From the NCBI GenBank assembly GCA_905215645.1, contig CAJMQS010000008.1, forward strand, positions 1 to 64,000: a stretch of DNA of 64,000 nucleotides. Reading direction: 5' to 3'. The notes under the pieces were generated by a model. That model was not told the DNA's origin and made no database searches. It saw nothing but the letters and a program-made list of their open reading frames with translations. Both the position numbers and the translations under genes were made by a program. The DNA is from an uncultured bacterium. GTDB taxonomy: Bacteria > Bacillota > Negativicutes > Acidaminococcales > Acidaminococcaceae. The number at the start of each line of letters is the position of its first letter. Position 1 is the stretch's first letter. Positions 34,402-42,920 of this stretch are shown here, piece after piece.

Positions 34402-34794
34402 CTACCTGGCACCGCCTATTTTATCCAGCCAGAATTGCAGCAGCGGATCATAGTGGCGGATCCGTTCCACCACCGCTTGGGCAAAAGTTTCATCATAGGT
34501 ATGAGAGGTCAGATTCCGGTCATCTGCCATCTGCAGGGCCTCCTGGGTCTGCCCCTCATCCAGCAACCCCAGTTCCCGGCAACACCGGATTACTTTTTTG
34601 GGTGAAGCCGCATCAATGCCTTCTTCCACATAAAGGTATTCCTTGGCACATTTCCACAGCAGTTCAAAAGAAAATCCGAACCGCTGGATCAGAGCATCCC
34701 GTTCCACCTCGGATAGGTCCGGTTTGACTGCCAGTTCGTGGAGTTTGACTAGTGCTCTTTGTGCTGTTTTTATGCGTTCTTGTACTTTTTCCAT
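34402..34794 (-). CDS. HEPN-domain toxin of a HEPN-MNT pair
   Basis: This 130-residue, all-helical protein has the RNase motif RX4HXY (RNLTSHTY, Arg 93 to His 98) of HEPN toxins in the HI0074/HepT family. HepT-type proteins are RNases or nucleotidyltransferase substrates silenced by AMPylation of the Tyr in this motif by the paired MNT protein. The start at MEKVQERIK overlaps the upstream MNT gene by 25 bases, so translation is coupled. The pair is more AT-rich than the flanking polysaccharide genes, which suggests transfer. Confidence 0.88.
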   Translation of the reverse strand: MEKVQERIKTAQRALVKLHELAVKPDLSEVERDALIQRFGFSFELLWKCAKEYLYVEEGIDAASPKKVIRCCRELGLLDEGQTQEALQMADDRNLTSHTYDETFAQAVVERIRHYDPLLQFWLDKIGGAR

Positions 34795-35075
34795 AAAATA
34801 CCCTCCTGATGAATTTTTTGCAACAGGACTTTGCCGGCAAATTGCATATCCACCAAATCTATCCGATACGGAATACTGGACTCTTCTAGTTTTTCCCGCA
34901 ATGAACAAATACTGGAGGCTATATTCTCTTTGCTTTCTATGGCTATATCTACATCTGAGCTTTGTTTCTGTTCACCCCGTGCCCAGGAACCAAACAGATA
35001 AATCTGGACATCCTGCGATGCCATTGAAGACAAAACAAGGTCTTTAATTTGTTCCAAAGCCTTCTGGGATTTCAT
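34770..35075 (-). CDS. MNT-domain nucleotidyltransferase antitoxin
   Basis: This 101-residue minimal nucleotidyltransferase has the motif GSX10DXD: Gly 29-Ser 30 (LFGSWARGE) and Asp 41/Asp 43 (SDVDIAI). In characterised HEPN-MNT systems this protein adds AMP units to the HEPN toxin. The start at MKSQKALEQ has AAGGAG 7 bases upstream. It precedes and overlaps the HEPN toxin gene. It could also be read as part of a defence island, but no other defence gene is nearby. Confidence 0.88.
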   Translation of the reverse strand: MKSQKALEQIKDLVLSSMASQDVQIYLFGSWARGEQKQSSDVDIAIESKENIASSICSLREKLEESSIPYRIDLVDMQFAGKVLLQKIHQEGILWKKYKNA

Positions 35076-35157
35076 TTTTCGCTCCTTTTTGTATCTTCTG
35101 AATAGCTTTTCTTTTATTATAGCATGGAATAGCAGGACCTTTCGAGTTTCTGTTACA

Positions 35158-35182
35158 CGTTGCATTTGCGTTTGCAACGAAA
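35158..35182 (+). repeat. Direct repeat, right copy, flanking the HEPN-MNT pair
   Basis: It matches 34266-34290 with one mismatch. This copy is itself a small hairpin (CGTTGCA/TGCAACG). Confidence 0.75.
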
Positions 35183-35215
35183 AAGAGACTGCCTATAGAC
35201 AGCCCCTCATGATAT
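35182..35215 (-). terminator. Terminator of the glycosyltransferase operon
   Basis: An imperfect stem, GAGGGGCTGTC with GGCAGTCTC, is followed by a T run on the minus strand that runs into the right direct repeat. Confidence 0.65.
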
Positions 35216-35236
35216 CAATATATTCTATTGTAACTC

Positions 35237-36235
35237 TTACCCCATTTTATACCGAATCTTCAAAATCGCATACCAACCCATGCCCCACAGATAATCCATC
35301 AGGCTGTCTTTTTTCCGGTACTTGGCCCACTGTTTGAAGTCATGGTAATTTTCCGGCTTTTTGATGGGCAGGGTATTGGTGATAGTCTCCCAGGGAGACA
35401 GGGCATTGTACTGCCGCCACTGGGCATCAAAGGGAGCCAGGACCATCTGCCAGGGTTTACGGCGCCCAGTCCAGTGGATGATCACCCCATCTCCCTTGTC
35501 ATCTTCGCCACCCCCGAATTCATTGTATACCGGAGGCAGGAACAGGTTGGTCCCATCGAATGTCAGATTCAGTACATCCTGGCTCTGGCCCAGGAACCGT
35601 TCCCGGGGTTCCTTCTGGAAAGAAAAAGCTTTTTCTGTAATCCCCTGCTTTTCCCATTCCGGGATATTGATCAGCATGATGCCGTCGTTGAAATACTTCC
35701 CATTCTTCAGTTTCAGGTAGCCGCCTCGATAGACTGCGTCCTTCGGGCGCTCCGAAACGGCGCCCATGGCCTTGCCTTCCATGGAAAGATCGAACAGATC
35801 CTCCAGGGACCGGATCACCATGGTATCCGCATCCAGATACAGGAACCGATCTGTTTCCCCCTTCAGCACCTTGGCCATGTAAAGCCGGCCGTAGGTGATC
35901 CGGGAGAACCGGGCCACTTTTACATGGAAATCCTGGAAGGGTGCCATATCCAGTTCATACAGGGTGCATCGGCAGTGCCATTTTTCCGCCAGCTGCCGGA
36001 CTTTATCCCCGTTTTCCCGGCTGTAGCCGTCGGTGAAAAGGTGGAACACAAGAGGATGGCGGGGGTTGTTTTCCAGTACCGATACCATGGAAGCCCCCAT
36101 AATCTGGAAAAAAGGGTCGTTCACATTGTAAGCCACATGCCAGGGTTCCCCGGAATGGGGATCCAGAAAGTCGAAAGTTTCCTGCTTCCGAATAAAATTC
36201 TCCAGGGCAAAAAAGCCCGGTTCAAATGTTTTCAT
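35237..36235 (-). CDS. GT8 family LPS glycosyltransferase
   Basis: This 332-residue protein has the GT8 (WaaI/WaaJ/GspA-like) fold. It shows VNDPFFQIMGASMVSVLENN near the start, metal-binding DXD in RFLYLDADTMV (near residue 135), YFNDGIMLINIPEWEK, and the late IHWTGRRKPW. It likely adds galactose or glucose from a UDP-sugar to LPS core. Its start overlaps the GT9 stop (ATGA). It is the last gene of the five-gene LPS core operon. Confidence 0.88.
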   Translation of the reverse strand: MKTFEPGFFALENFIRKQETFDFLDPHSGEPWHVAYNVNDPFFQIMGASMVSVLENNPRHPLVFHLFTDGYSRENGDKVRQLAEKWHCRCTLYELDMAPFQDFHVKVARFSRITYGRLYMAKVLKGETDRFLYLDADTMVIRSLEDLFDLSMEGKAMGAVSERPKDAVYRGGYLKLKNGKYFNDGIMLINIPEWEKQGITEKAFSFQKEPRERFLGQSQDVLNLTFDGTNLFLPPVYNEFGGGEDDKGDGVIIHWTGRRKPWQMVLAPFDAQWRQYNALSPWETITNTLPIKKPENYHDFKQWAKYRKKDSLMDYLWGMGWYAILKIRYKMG

Positions 36236-37299
36236 GCTGTCTCCTGAAATAATTTTTCTATGGCCGTTTCCACCATGGGAACGGTCACTGCATCCACACA
36301 GTCAGATTTGGGACACCGGCTGGGTCCGATGCAGATGTGCTTGCCGGAACAGGGCAGATGTCCACTGACTCCGATACAGTGTTTCCCCGGTGCTCGATAG
36401 ATGACTGGGGAATTGAAGGTAAAGACCGTCACCACCGGACAGCCGGCCGCTGCAGCAATATGAGCAGTCCCGGTATCCAAGGTCAGTAGCAGATCCATGC
36501 GGCTCAGAAGAGCCGTCAATTCCAGAAAGCTGGTTTTCCCAATCAGATCCACCACGGCCTCCTGGTGTTCCATTCCCTGAAGGATGGCTTTTCCCCGTTC
36601 CCGATGGGCCGGGATCCCCGTGAAATACAGGGTGGCCCCATAGGTTTCCGCCAGCCAGTCACAGACCTGGCAGAACTTTTCCACCGGCCAGTCCTTAGTC
36701 CGGGAGGTGGTCTGGATGCAAAGGGCAATCTTTTTCCCCGGTACAGGAGCTTTTCCCAACAGCGTCTCCACCCACTGTTCCTGGTCTGGCGCCACGGGTT
36801 TCAGACGGGGCGGGACAAATTCTTGGGAAGGATCCCCGAAAAATCCCCGCATCATCTGCTGGAAGCTGGCCGCCATGGAATGTTCCTGATAGGACCAACC
36901 GGCTGGCAGTGCCAGGTCCTGGGTATAGAACCATTTTTCCCAGCCCAATTCCCAGCCCAGGGCCTGTTCCAGGCTGACCCGTTCTGGGATCTGGGCGATC
37001 CATTTCATCAGCGTCACCCGTTCCCGTGGATCCAGAGAAATCCCCAGGTCAAAATGGCGCTTGGCCAACTGCCGACCAATCTTCCACACATCCCCATACC
37101 CGCCCCCGCTGGTATAGCTGTAGGGAATCACTTCATCCACTCCCTCCAACAGTTCCGCCACAAAAGCCAGGTTGGCACTGCAGAGATAAGTGATCCTGGC
37201 CTCCGGACAGTGTTTCCGGAGCACCGGAAACACTGCAGCGGTCATGATCATATCTCCCATATGCATGATACCGTCAACAAAAATATTTTTATAAATCAT
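36232..37299 (-). CDS. GT9 family glycosyltransferase (heptosyltransferase-like)
   Basis: This 355-residue GT-B enzyme has the acceptor side MGDMIMTAAVFPVLRKHCPEA near residue 17 and the ADP-sugar-binding side LLTLDTGTAHIAAAAGCPVV near 275, typical of ADP-heptose:LPS heptosyltransferases (RfaF/RfaC). It is unusual in ending with a Cys-rich segment (GHLPCSGKHICIGPSRCPKSDC). That resembles GT9 members that transfer sugars other than the first heptoses, so the sugar is not certain. Confidence 0.82.
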   Translation of the reverse strand: MIYKNIFVDGIMHMGDMIMTAAVFPVLRKHCPEARITYLCSANLAFVAELLEGVDEVIPYSYTSGGGYGDVWKIGRQLAKRHFDLGISLDPRERVTLMKWIAQIPERVSLEQALGWELGWEKWFYTQDLALPAGWSYQEHSMAASFQQMMRGFFGDPSQEFVPPRLKPVAPDQEQWVETLLGKAPVPGKKIALCIQTTSRTKDWPVEKFCQVCDWLAETYGATLYFTGIPAHRERGKAILQGMEHQEAVVDLIGKTSFLELTALLSRMDLLLTLDTGTAHIAAAAGCPVVTVFTFNSPVIYRAPGKHCIGVSGHLPCSGKHICIGPSRCPKSDCVDAVTVPMVETAIEKLFQETA

Positions 37300-38480
37300 T
37301 GATTTTTCAATCCTAACGCAATCGCTATTAAAAACCAGAAAATCCTTACCCCCGAAGACAAGTCCAGTGTATATTCCACTTGTCCGAACAAAAATACATA
37401 TCCTGTAAATGCGACAAAAATCATTAAATCGGCTGGATTGTGTTCTTTTATCCAGTTTTTAAAACTCCGGAACATAAAATATGCTGTAAAATAAAGCAAT
37501 CCAGCAAATCCCACCAACCCAGTTTCCGCAATCAGATGGAAATAATTGTTATGAGCATGGTTCAAACCCTGGATTTCTGTAGGCAGTTTGTAATACGGTT
37601 TGTAGAATTCTCTCCATCTTCCCAATCCAATCCCCTTCATCGGATAATCTTGTACCATATGGATACAGGATTTCCATCCTTCGATCCGATCCCCATTGGA
37701 CCGGTCCGTCGTGGTGTTGGCAATGGATTCGAACCGTTTCTGATATTGAGGAGAAGAGGCCATGAAAATTCCAGAAGCCAGGAAAAATAAAGCGATTACA
37801 GCCAGAGCTTTCTTGGAATGCTTTACATAGTTCCAGGCTGCCACTGGCACTAAAATCATGTTAGACAGCCAGGAACCTCTGCTTTTATTGCAGAACAACC
37901 CAATCCAGTTGCAGACCAAGGTCACCTTAGCCACATTTTTCAGCCGTTTTTCAAAACTCGGATCCAAAATAATGATGAACGTAATGGGCATCATCATGCA
38001 CATGATACTGGCAATCCCCAGCTGGCTGCCTCCCAGTCCCCATCCACGGTCGTTGTTTCCCAAATGGAACAGGACCTGGATCAATGTCAAAAAACAATCC
38101 ACACCAAAAACAGCCATATAAGCTGTCAGCATGTTGATCAGATAATCTCGTTTCTTAATAAATACAACTACGGGTAGAAAAACCACAAACCGCCACACCC
38201 ACATCTGCAGGAATTCATGGACTCCCTTTGAAATATTGCCTCCAAAAATAACCGAAGGCAAGGTACAGAGGACAAAAATAAGGTAGGCTTTCAAATACCC
38301 CTTCACTTCAGGTGAAAGATGGATTTGCTTCTTATTGTAATAGTACAAAATCAATCCCAACAACAGGACCAATCCATTCAGCACTTCCCCAAGAGCCATG
38401 GAAATACGCGTTATACAGGCCATACCCGCAGCACAAACTGCCAGTGCTTTGATTATCTTTTGCTGCGTTACCTCTGTCAT
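37296..38480 (-). CDS. O-antigen ligase (WaaL) family protein
   Basis: This 394-residue membrane protein has about ten hydrophobic spans and one long periplasmic loop. The conserved WaaL/Wzy-C signature GLNHAHNNYFHLIAETGLVG lies near residue 300, where the His is thought to be catalytic. It joins undecaprenyl-linked O-antigen to lipid A core. The gene is visibly AT-richer than its neighbours, which is common for ligases and may mean transfer. It overlaps the GT9 start by 4 bases. Confidence 0.85.
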   Translation of the reverse strand: MTEVTQQKIIKALAVCAAGMACITRISMALGEVLNGLVLLLGLILYYYNKKQIHLSPEVKGYLKAYLIFVLCTLPSVIFGGNISKGVHEFLQMWVWRFVVFLPVVVFIKKRDYLINMLTAYMAVFGVDCFLTLIQVLFHLGNNDRGWGLGGSQLGIASIMCMMMPITFIIILDPSFEKRLKNVAKVTLVCNWIGLFCNKSRGSWLSNMILVPVAAWNYVKHSKKALAVIALFFLASGIFMASSPQYQKRFESIANTTTDRSNGDRIEGWKSCIHMVQDYPMKGIGLGRWREFYKPYYKLPTEIQGLNHAHNNYFHLIAETGLVGFAGLLYFTAYFMFRSFKNWIKEHNPADLMIFVAFTGYVFLFGQVEYTLDLSSGVRIFWFLIAIALGLKNQ

Positions 38481-38502
38481 TTATCCATACTCCCCAACTT
38501 CC

Positions 38503-39432
38503 CTAAAACAGTTTCTTCCACAATTCAGCCAGCTTCAGCCGCAGTTCCTGCCGAGTTACAGATTTACCCCGCATATCCGTTCCTGGCTGGGGCATTTGTG
38601 CCCCGGCGAACGCTGTCTGTGCCAAATAGGTATAGTATTTTTCATTGAAATGGCCTTTGGGCGCAAACTCCCAGGGTTTGTACCGGCCGGCCCAATGGAA
38701 TACGGCGGGACGTTCCAGGGCTTCCAGTGCCAGGTTCCGCCAGCGGGATTTCTTCAATACTTTCACCGGCAGGGTAAATACCGGCGGGATTACATTCCAC
38801 CGAAGAGGCAGAGGCTTCCAGTTGTCTTGGAATACCTTGTTCAGCCCGTCCTGATCGTGGTGACGGAAATTCCCCTCTTCCACACACCGGATTACCTGGG
38901 GGCCATACTGGTTTTCCCGCCAGGCCTTCAGATCCATCACCATCACCCCGGAATTGAAGTACAGCTTTCCCTCTTTGATTCCCAATGTTTCTTCTTTTTG
39001 CCGACGCATCCGAGAGGAAGCCAGGATCCCCAAGTCGGGCACTGCCCCCAATGGTTTCCCTTCCAGATCCATGTGCCACAGTTCCTGGATATCGTCCAGG
39101 ACCACCAGATCCGTATCCAGATAGATGACACGCTGTACGGTTTGAGGAACCAGTTCCGGGATCAGCAGCCGGAGATAGGCTGCCCGGTTCACATGGCCGC
39201 TGGTATGGGCCTGGATTTCTCTTTGTGCCGTGGGAATAAAGGTGATGGTCCCTTTCCGTTCAGTCACAGTGGCCGCAATCCCTGCCTGTTTTTCTTCGCT
39301 GATCCCATCATCGAAATAATAAAAATGGATGGGCAGCTCCCCTTTATGGTTCACCAGGATGGATGCACAGGCCACAGCCCCATGCTGGGCATAATTGTCA
39401 TCAGAAGCCAGTACAATGGAAATTTTCTCCAT
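38503..39432 (-). CDS. GT8 family LPS glycosyltransferase
   Basis: This roughly 309-residue protein has ISIVLASDDNYAQHGAVACASIL at the start, DXD in VIYLDTDLVVLDD near residue 100, LYFNSGVMVMDLKAWRE near 150, and AVFHWAGRYKPW near 255. These are all GT8 landmarks. It is a second, distinct GT8 gene in the operon. I prefer ATG 39432 over the in-frame GTG at 39441 because the GTG lies within the ribosome site (GAGGTG). Confidence 0.87.
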   Translation of the reverse strand: MEKISIVLASDDNYAQHGAVACASILVNHKGELPIHFYYFDDGISEEKQAGIAATVTERKGTITFIPTAQREIQAHTSGHVNRAAYLRLLIPELVPQTVQRVIYLDTDLVVLDDIQELWHMDLEGKPLGAVPDLGILASSRMRRQKEETLGIKEGKLYFNSGVMVMDLKAWRENQYGPQVIRCVEEGNFRHHDQDGLNKVFQDNWKPLPLRWNVIPPVFTLPVKVLKKSRWRNLALEALERPAVFHWAGRYKPWEFAPKGHFNEKYYTYLAQTAFAGAQMPQPGTDMRGKSVTRQELRLKLAELWKKLF

Positions 39433-39465
39433 TTCTGTCACCTCTTTTGCTTAATTTCTATCTCG

Positions 39466-40215
39466 TCACTTCTTCCTGGAAAACTCCGCCAGTTTCATGT
39501 ATTTCATGGCTGTATAAATCCCATGCTGAAGGGTTGCCACAAAGCCCATGCTCCCTTCCAGGAAGCCTCCCTCCAGTATATAGGCCTTCACCATTCCCAT
39601 CAGGGCATGGCCGGCGGCGGTCCCTGCCGTGGCCTTTTTCCCACGCCCATAGGCTTCCTCCGCCCACAGTGTGGTATAGTGCCCCGCTTTGTACCACCAC
39701 TGGGCAAAGGTATCGTAAGTATAATGCTCCAGCGGCTCTTTCAGCTCTATCTCTGGTAAAGGAGATTCTGGCCGTTCATGGACCTTCCCCACCCAGCAGA
39801 CCTTTTCCCGGGGAAACAAGCGCTTCACCCGGTCGGGGCTGAAAGCCCCATGATGGAATTCATGGCCGAAAGCGATGTTGATCCTCCGGAAGGAATACTG
39901 ATAGTCCTGGCTGCCGGCTTTGATGGTGTTGATTTTTTCCGCCAGTTCCGGTGTCAGCCTTTCATCCGCATCTAAAAATAAGATCCAATCTCCCTTGGCC
40001 TGGGAAAGAGCGAAATTCCGCTGGGCGGCAAAATCATTGTCCCATTCCCGGAAGGTGATATCTGCTCCGTTTTCCCGCGCCAGGGACACAGTATGATCCG
40101 TGCTCCCGGAATCCACCACCAAAAGCTGATCGGCACAGAGACGGGCAGAAGCCAAGGCATCCAGGATATGACGTTCTTCATTTTTGGTCAGTATGGCTAC
40201 GGTACAGGTTCCCAT
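39466..40215 (-). CDS. GT2 family glycosyltransferase, WaaE/KdtX-like
   Basis: This 249-residue GT-A enzyme starts VAILTKNEERHILDALAS. It has VVDSGSTDHTVSLAREN, WILFLDADERLTPEL (DXD) and a late helical membrane-associated region. It resembles the LPS-core beta-1,4-glucosyltransferases of the WaaE/KdtX group. The ribosome site is AAGGAG. It is the first gene of the operon GT2-GT8-waaL-GT9-GT8. Confidence 0.85.
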   Translation of the reverse strand: MGTCTVAILTKNEERHILDALASARLCADQLLVVDSGSTDHTVSLARENGADITFREWDNDFAAQRNFALSQAKGDWILFLDADERLTPELAEKINTIKAGSQDYQYSFRRINIAFGHEFHHGAFSPDRVKRLFPREKVCWVGKVHERPESPLPEIELKEPLEHYTYDTFAQWWYKAGHYTTLWAEEAYGRGKKATAGTAAGHALMGMVKAYILEGGFLEGSMGFVATLQHGIYTAMKYMKLAEFSRKK

Positions 40216-40349
40216 GATATTCTCCTTTTTTCTTTACATTTTAGTTTACCGTAAAGAGGGGAGGAAGGCAAGCCGGGAGGGGGATTTTATGAAAAATCCC
40301 CCTGTCATCGGTCGGCAGCGGTCGAAAAACAGAACCGCTGATCCTGAAC

Positions 40350-40379
40350 AAAAAAGGCCGTTGCAGTCTGCAACAGCCC
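40350..40379 (-). terminator. Terminator of tRNA-Gly
   Basis: GGGCTGTTGCA with TGCAACGGCC, followed by six T on the minus strand, lies just after the tRNA. Confidence 0.85.
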
Positions 40380-40388
40380 TGATTTTTA

Positions 40389-40463
40389 TGGAGCGGAAAA
40401 CGAGATTCGAACTCGCGACCCCCACCTTGGCAAGGTGATGCTCTACCACTGAGCTACTTCCGC
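40389..40463 (-). tRNA. tRNA-Gly (anticodon GCC)
   Basis: The minus strand gives a complete cloverleaf of 75 nt. The acceptor is GCGGAAG with TTTCCGC, the D arm is GCTCAGTGGTAGAGC, the anticodon stem CACCT/AGGTG holds loop TTGCCAA, the T arm is GCGAG-TTCGAAT-CTCGT, and the CCA is encoded. Anticodon GCC reads glycine codons GGC/GGU. Confidence 0.97.
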
Positions 40464-40480
40464 AATTGAATTACTTGTAC

Positions 40481-40509
40481 AGTATATTACAGTTTTGAAA
40501 GACTGTCAA
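40481..40509 (-). promoter_or_regulatory. Promoter of tRNA-Gly
   Basis: TTGACA (40504-40509) and TATACT (40481-40486) on the minus strand are 17 bases apart. The -35 box lies inside the 3' end of the LOG gene. Confidence 0.8.
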
Positions 40510-41032
40510 TATACTTTCCCAACCCATCCAAGTCTTTCAGGAACGGGACCTGGGCCGCCCAGTCTTCCCACAGGAAGCCCTCCCCTGCCATTTCCTGCAG
40601 AAGGGTCCTCATGGGCTGCCAGTAGCCTTCATAGTCCAGGAAGGCAAAAGGTTTGGACACCATTTCCAGTTTATTCAGGCTCATGACTTCTGAAATTTCT
40701 TCCAAAGTGCCGATACCTCCGGGAAAAGCCAGAAACAAGTCTCCCAATTCCAGCATCTTCTTTTTCCGTTCTGTCATATTTTCGGTGACGATCAATTCGC
40801 TGAGGCCCTCATGCTGGAGTTCCTTTTCCATAAAGAACCGGGGTTCCACCCCCACGACCCGGCCGCCCTGACCCAGAGCCCCGTCGGCCAGCTGTCCCAT
40901 GAGCCCGGTGCGGCTGCCTCCATAAATCAGGGTATGGCCATGAGAGGCGATCCATTGTCCCAGTTCATAAGCATAACGGGCATATTCCGGACGGTTCCCC
41001 GGATTGGCTCCCAGATAAACAGTGATGTTCAT
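40487..41032 (-). CDS. LOG family protein (TIGR00730)
   Basis: This 181-residue Rossmann-like protein has GGSRTGLMGQLADGALGQGG near residue 45 and PGGIGTLEE near 105, the LOG-family phosphoribohydrolase motif. Relatives cleave nucleoside 5'-monophosphates such as cytokinin ribotides or AMP to base and ribose 5-phosphate. It is often misnamed lysine decarboxylase. The start at MNITVYLGANPG is set by an AAGGAG site. Confidence 0.9.
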   Translation of the reverse strand: MNITVYLGANPGNRPEYARYAYELGQWIASHGHTLIYGGSRTGLMGQLADGALGQGGRVVGVEPRFFMEKELQHEGLSELIVTENMTERKKKMLELGDLFLAFPGGIGTLEEISEVMSLNKLEMVSKPFAFLDYEGYWQPMRTLLQEMAGEGFLWEDWAAQVPFLKDLDGLGKYIDSLSKL

Positions 41033-41049
41033 ATTTTCTCCTTCTTTAT

Positions 41050-41083
41050 TAAAAAGGGGCTGTTGCGCTTGCAACAGCCCCTT
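41050..41083 (-). terminator. Terminator of the Na/Pi cotransporter gene
   Basis: A perfect 13-bp stem, AAGGGGCTGTTGC with its complement, has loop AAGC and is followed by five T on the minus strand. Confidence 0.92.
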
Positions 41084-41087
41084 CCGC

Positions 41088-41119
41088 CGGCCGCTGACCG
41101 TTGACAGCTGACCGTTGAC
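41088..41119. repeat. Dispersed GTCA-word repeat, copy b
   Basis: GGCCGCTGACCGTTGACAGC and the following bases differ from 175-206 at only two positions. It lies between the Na/Pi gene stop and its terminator, the same place as copy a. Confidence 0.75.
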
Positions 41120-41125
41120 AATTTT

Positions 41126-42730
41126 TTAAAAATCCCCCAGCACCAACTGAGAAATGTTCTTGCTATGATCGCTGACCCGTTTCATGTTGATCAGCAGTTC
41201 CAGCATCACAAAGCCGGTTTCCGGTGTACAGATGCCTTCGTTCAGCCGTTCCACATGGCTCTTCCGCATGGCCTTCTGCTTCAGCTTCACCTGATGGGAG
41301 AAGTCCAGGGATTCCCGGGCCAGATCCTTGTCCATGGTTTCCAGGGCCTTGATGGCTTTAGTAGCAGCAGAAATCACCAGCACTTCCAATTCCTTCATTT
41401 CCCGGTTGGCTTCCGGGGAGAAGGTGGTCCCGTCTTCCCGCATGCTCCGGACCCGTTTGGCGATGATTTCCGCATGGTCCCCGATCCGTTCGATGTCGTT
41501 GCAGGCATGGATCAGGCCGGTGTGCAGGTTGGACATATCTTTGGTCATGTTCTTTTCGCTCATCTTGGTCAGATACACGGTAATGGCTTCTTCCAGACTG
41601 TCTATGACTGGTTCATGTTCCAAGACGAATTCCACATCTTTTTTATTGTAATTGTCTACGCAGTTAAAGGATTTCCGGATGTTCTCCAGCGCCAAATCCC
41701 CCATCCGGACCACTTCTTTAGTAGCCAGACCCAGTGCCACAGCCGGAGTATTCAGTACGTTCTTATCCAGGTATTTAGGCTGGTAGGAAATGTCATTGTC
41801 TTCCCCAGGCATGATTTTCTTGATGAACCGGGTGAAATAAGGAGCCAAAGGCAGGAAGATGCAGGTATTCACCACGTTGAAAGTGGTATGGGCATTAGCG
41901 ATCTGCCGGCCGATATCCCCTGCCGGAGAAATCTCCTTGACAAAAGCGATGAAGAAAGGCAACAGGCTCATGGCGATGATGGACCCGATCAGGTTGAACA
42001 TCACGTGAGAACAAGCCACCCGTTTGGCGTTCAGGCCGCTCTGGAGGGTAGCGATGACGGCGGTGATACAGGTCCCGATATTATCCCCCAAAATCACAGG
42101 GATAGCCCCTTCCAGGGGGATCAGTCCCTGGCTGGCCATAGCCATCAGGATCCCAATGGTAGCGGAAGAAGACTGGATTACCAAGGTCATGCACAGACCG
42201 GTGAGCAGCCCCATAATGGGATGGGTGGAAAATTTGCCCAGGATATCTACGATCCTGGGATCCTGGCGCAGAGGAATGACGGAATTGCTCATCATGCTCA
42301 TGCCCAGCATCAGGATACCGAACCCCAGGAGCACGGAACCCAGGTTCTTCAGGGTCCGTTTCCGGCACACGATCTGCATCACAAAGCCGATGGCAATGAT
42401 CAGGGTGATGTAGTCGGTCAGGTTGAAGGCAATGAGCTGTGCGGTCATGGTAGTCCCGATATTGGCCCCCATGACAATCCCGAATGCCTGTTCCAGGTTC
42501 ATCAGCCCGGCGTTGACCAGACCGACAGTCATGACTGTGGTAGCACTGGAAGACTGGAGCACAGCCGTGACGCCGGCGCCCAAAGCCACACCATAGATGG
42601 TCTTTTTCGTCAGCTGCCCCAGGATCTTCTGGAGTTTCGCTCCGGCCGCCTGCTGCAGGCCGTCCCCCATCAGCTGCATGCCATACAGGAAAAGAGAAAT
42701 GCCGCCCAAGAATAAGAAAAGCTGAACCAA
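41126..42730 (-). CDS. Na/Pi cotransporter family protein with C-terminal PhoU domain
   Basis: This 534-residue protein has two inverted membrane repeats, each with the QSSSAT signature (AVLQSSSATTVM near residue 62, VIQSSSATIGI near 187). A soluble PhoU-like helical domain follows from about residue 340. It is a NptA/YjbB-type phosphate transporter, and in bacteria YjbB exports phosphate. The start is a TTG with GGAGGAG 6 bases upstream. Confidence 0.9.
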   Translation of the reverse strand: MVQLFLFLGGISLFLYGMQLMGDGLQQAAGAKLQKILGQLTKKTIYGVALGAGVTAVLQSSSATTVMTVGLVNAGLMNLEQAFGIVMGANIGTTMTAQLIAFNLTDYITLIIAIGFVMQIVCRKRTLKNLGSVLLGFGILMLGMSMMSNSVIPLRQDPRIVDILGKFSTHPIMGLLTGLCMTLVIQSSSATIGILMAMASQGLIPLEGAIPVILGDNIGTCITAVIATLQSGLNAKRVACSHVMFNLIGSIIAMSLLPFFIAFVKEISPAGDIGRQIANAHTTFNVVNTCIFLPLAPYFTRFIKKIMPGEDNDISYQPKYLDKNVLNTPAVALGLATKEVVRMGDLALENIRKSFNCVDNYNKKDVEFVLEHEPVIDSLEEAITVYLTKMSEKNMTKDMSNLHTGLIHACNDIERIGDHAEIIAKRVRSMREDGTTFSPEANREMKELEVLVISAATKAIKALETMDKDLARESLDFSHQVKLKQKAMRKSHVERLNEGICTPETGFVMLELLINMKRVSDHSKNISQLVLGDF

Positions 42731-42869
42731 GATGATCTCCTCCGCAGTTTTTGCGTTTTCAATTGTTCCTATAGATCGAATGAATGGTGATACGAGTAGA
42801 TTCTACCACATCTCAGAGATTTACACCAGTTCCAAAGTGAAATATGCAACATTCTGAACATTTTTGTGT

Positions 42870-42906
42870 AAAAAAACTCCTGTCACTTTCGTGACAGGAG
42901 TTTTTT
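42870..42906 (-). terminator. Terminator of the pyruvate:ferredoxin oxidoreductase gene
   Basis: A perfect 14-bp stem, AAAACTCCTGTCAC with its complement, has loop GAAA and is followed by seven T on the minus strand. Confidence 0.95.
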
Positions 42907-42920
42907 AAGAGCCAAAGTGC

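Noticed and set aside
34242..35182. CRISPR array or insertion sequence around the HEPN-MNT pair
   Set aside because: There are only two direct copies with genes between them, no regular spacing and no transposase.
40246..40449. A 67-codon frame across tRNA-Gly
   Set aside because: It is translated from the tRNA sequence itself, which is a common false small gene.
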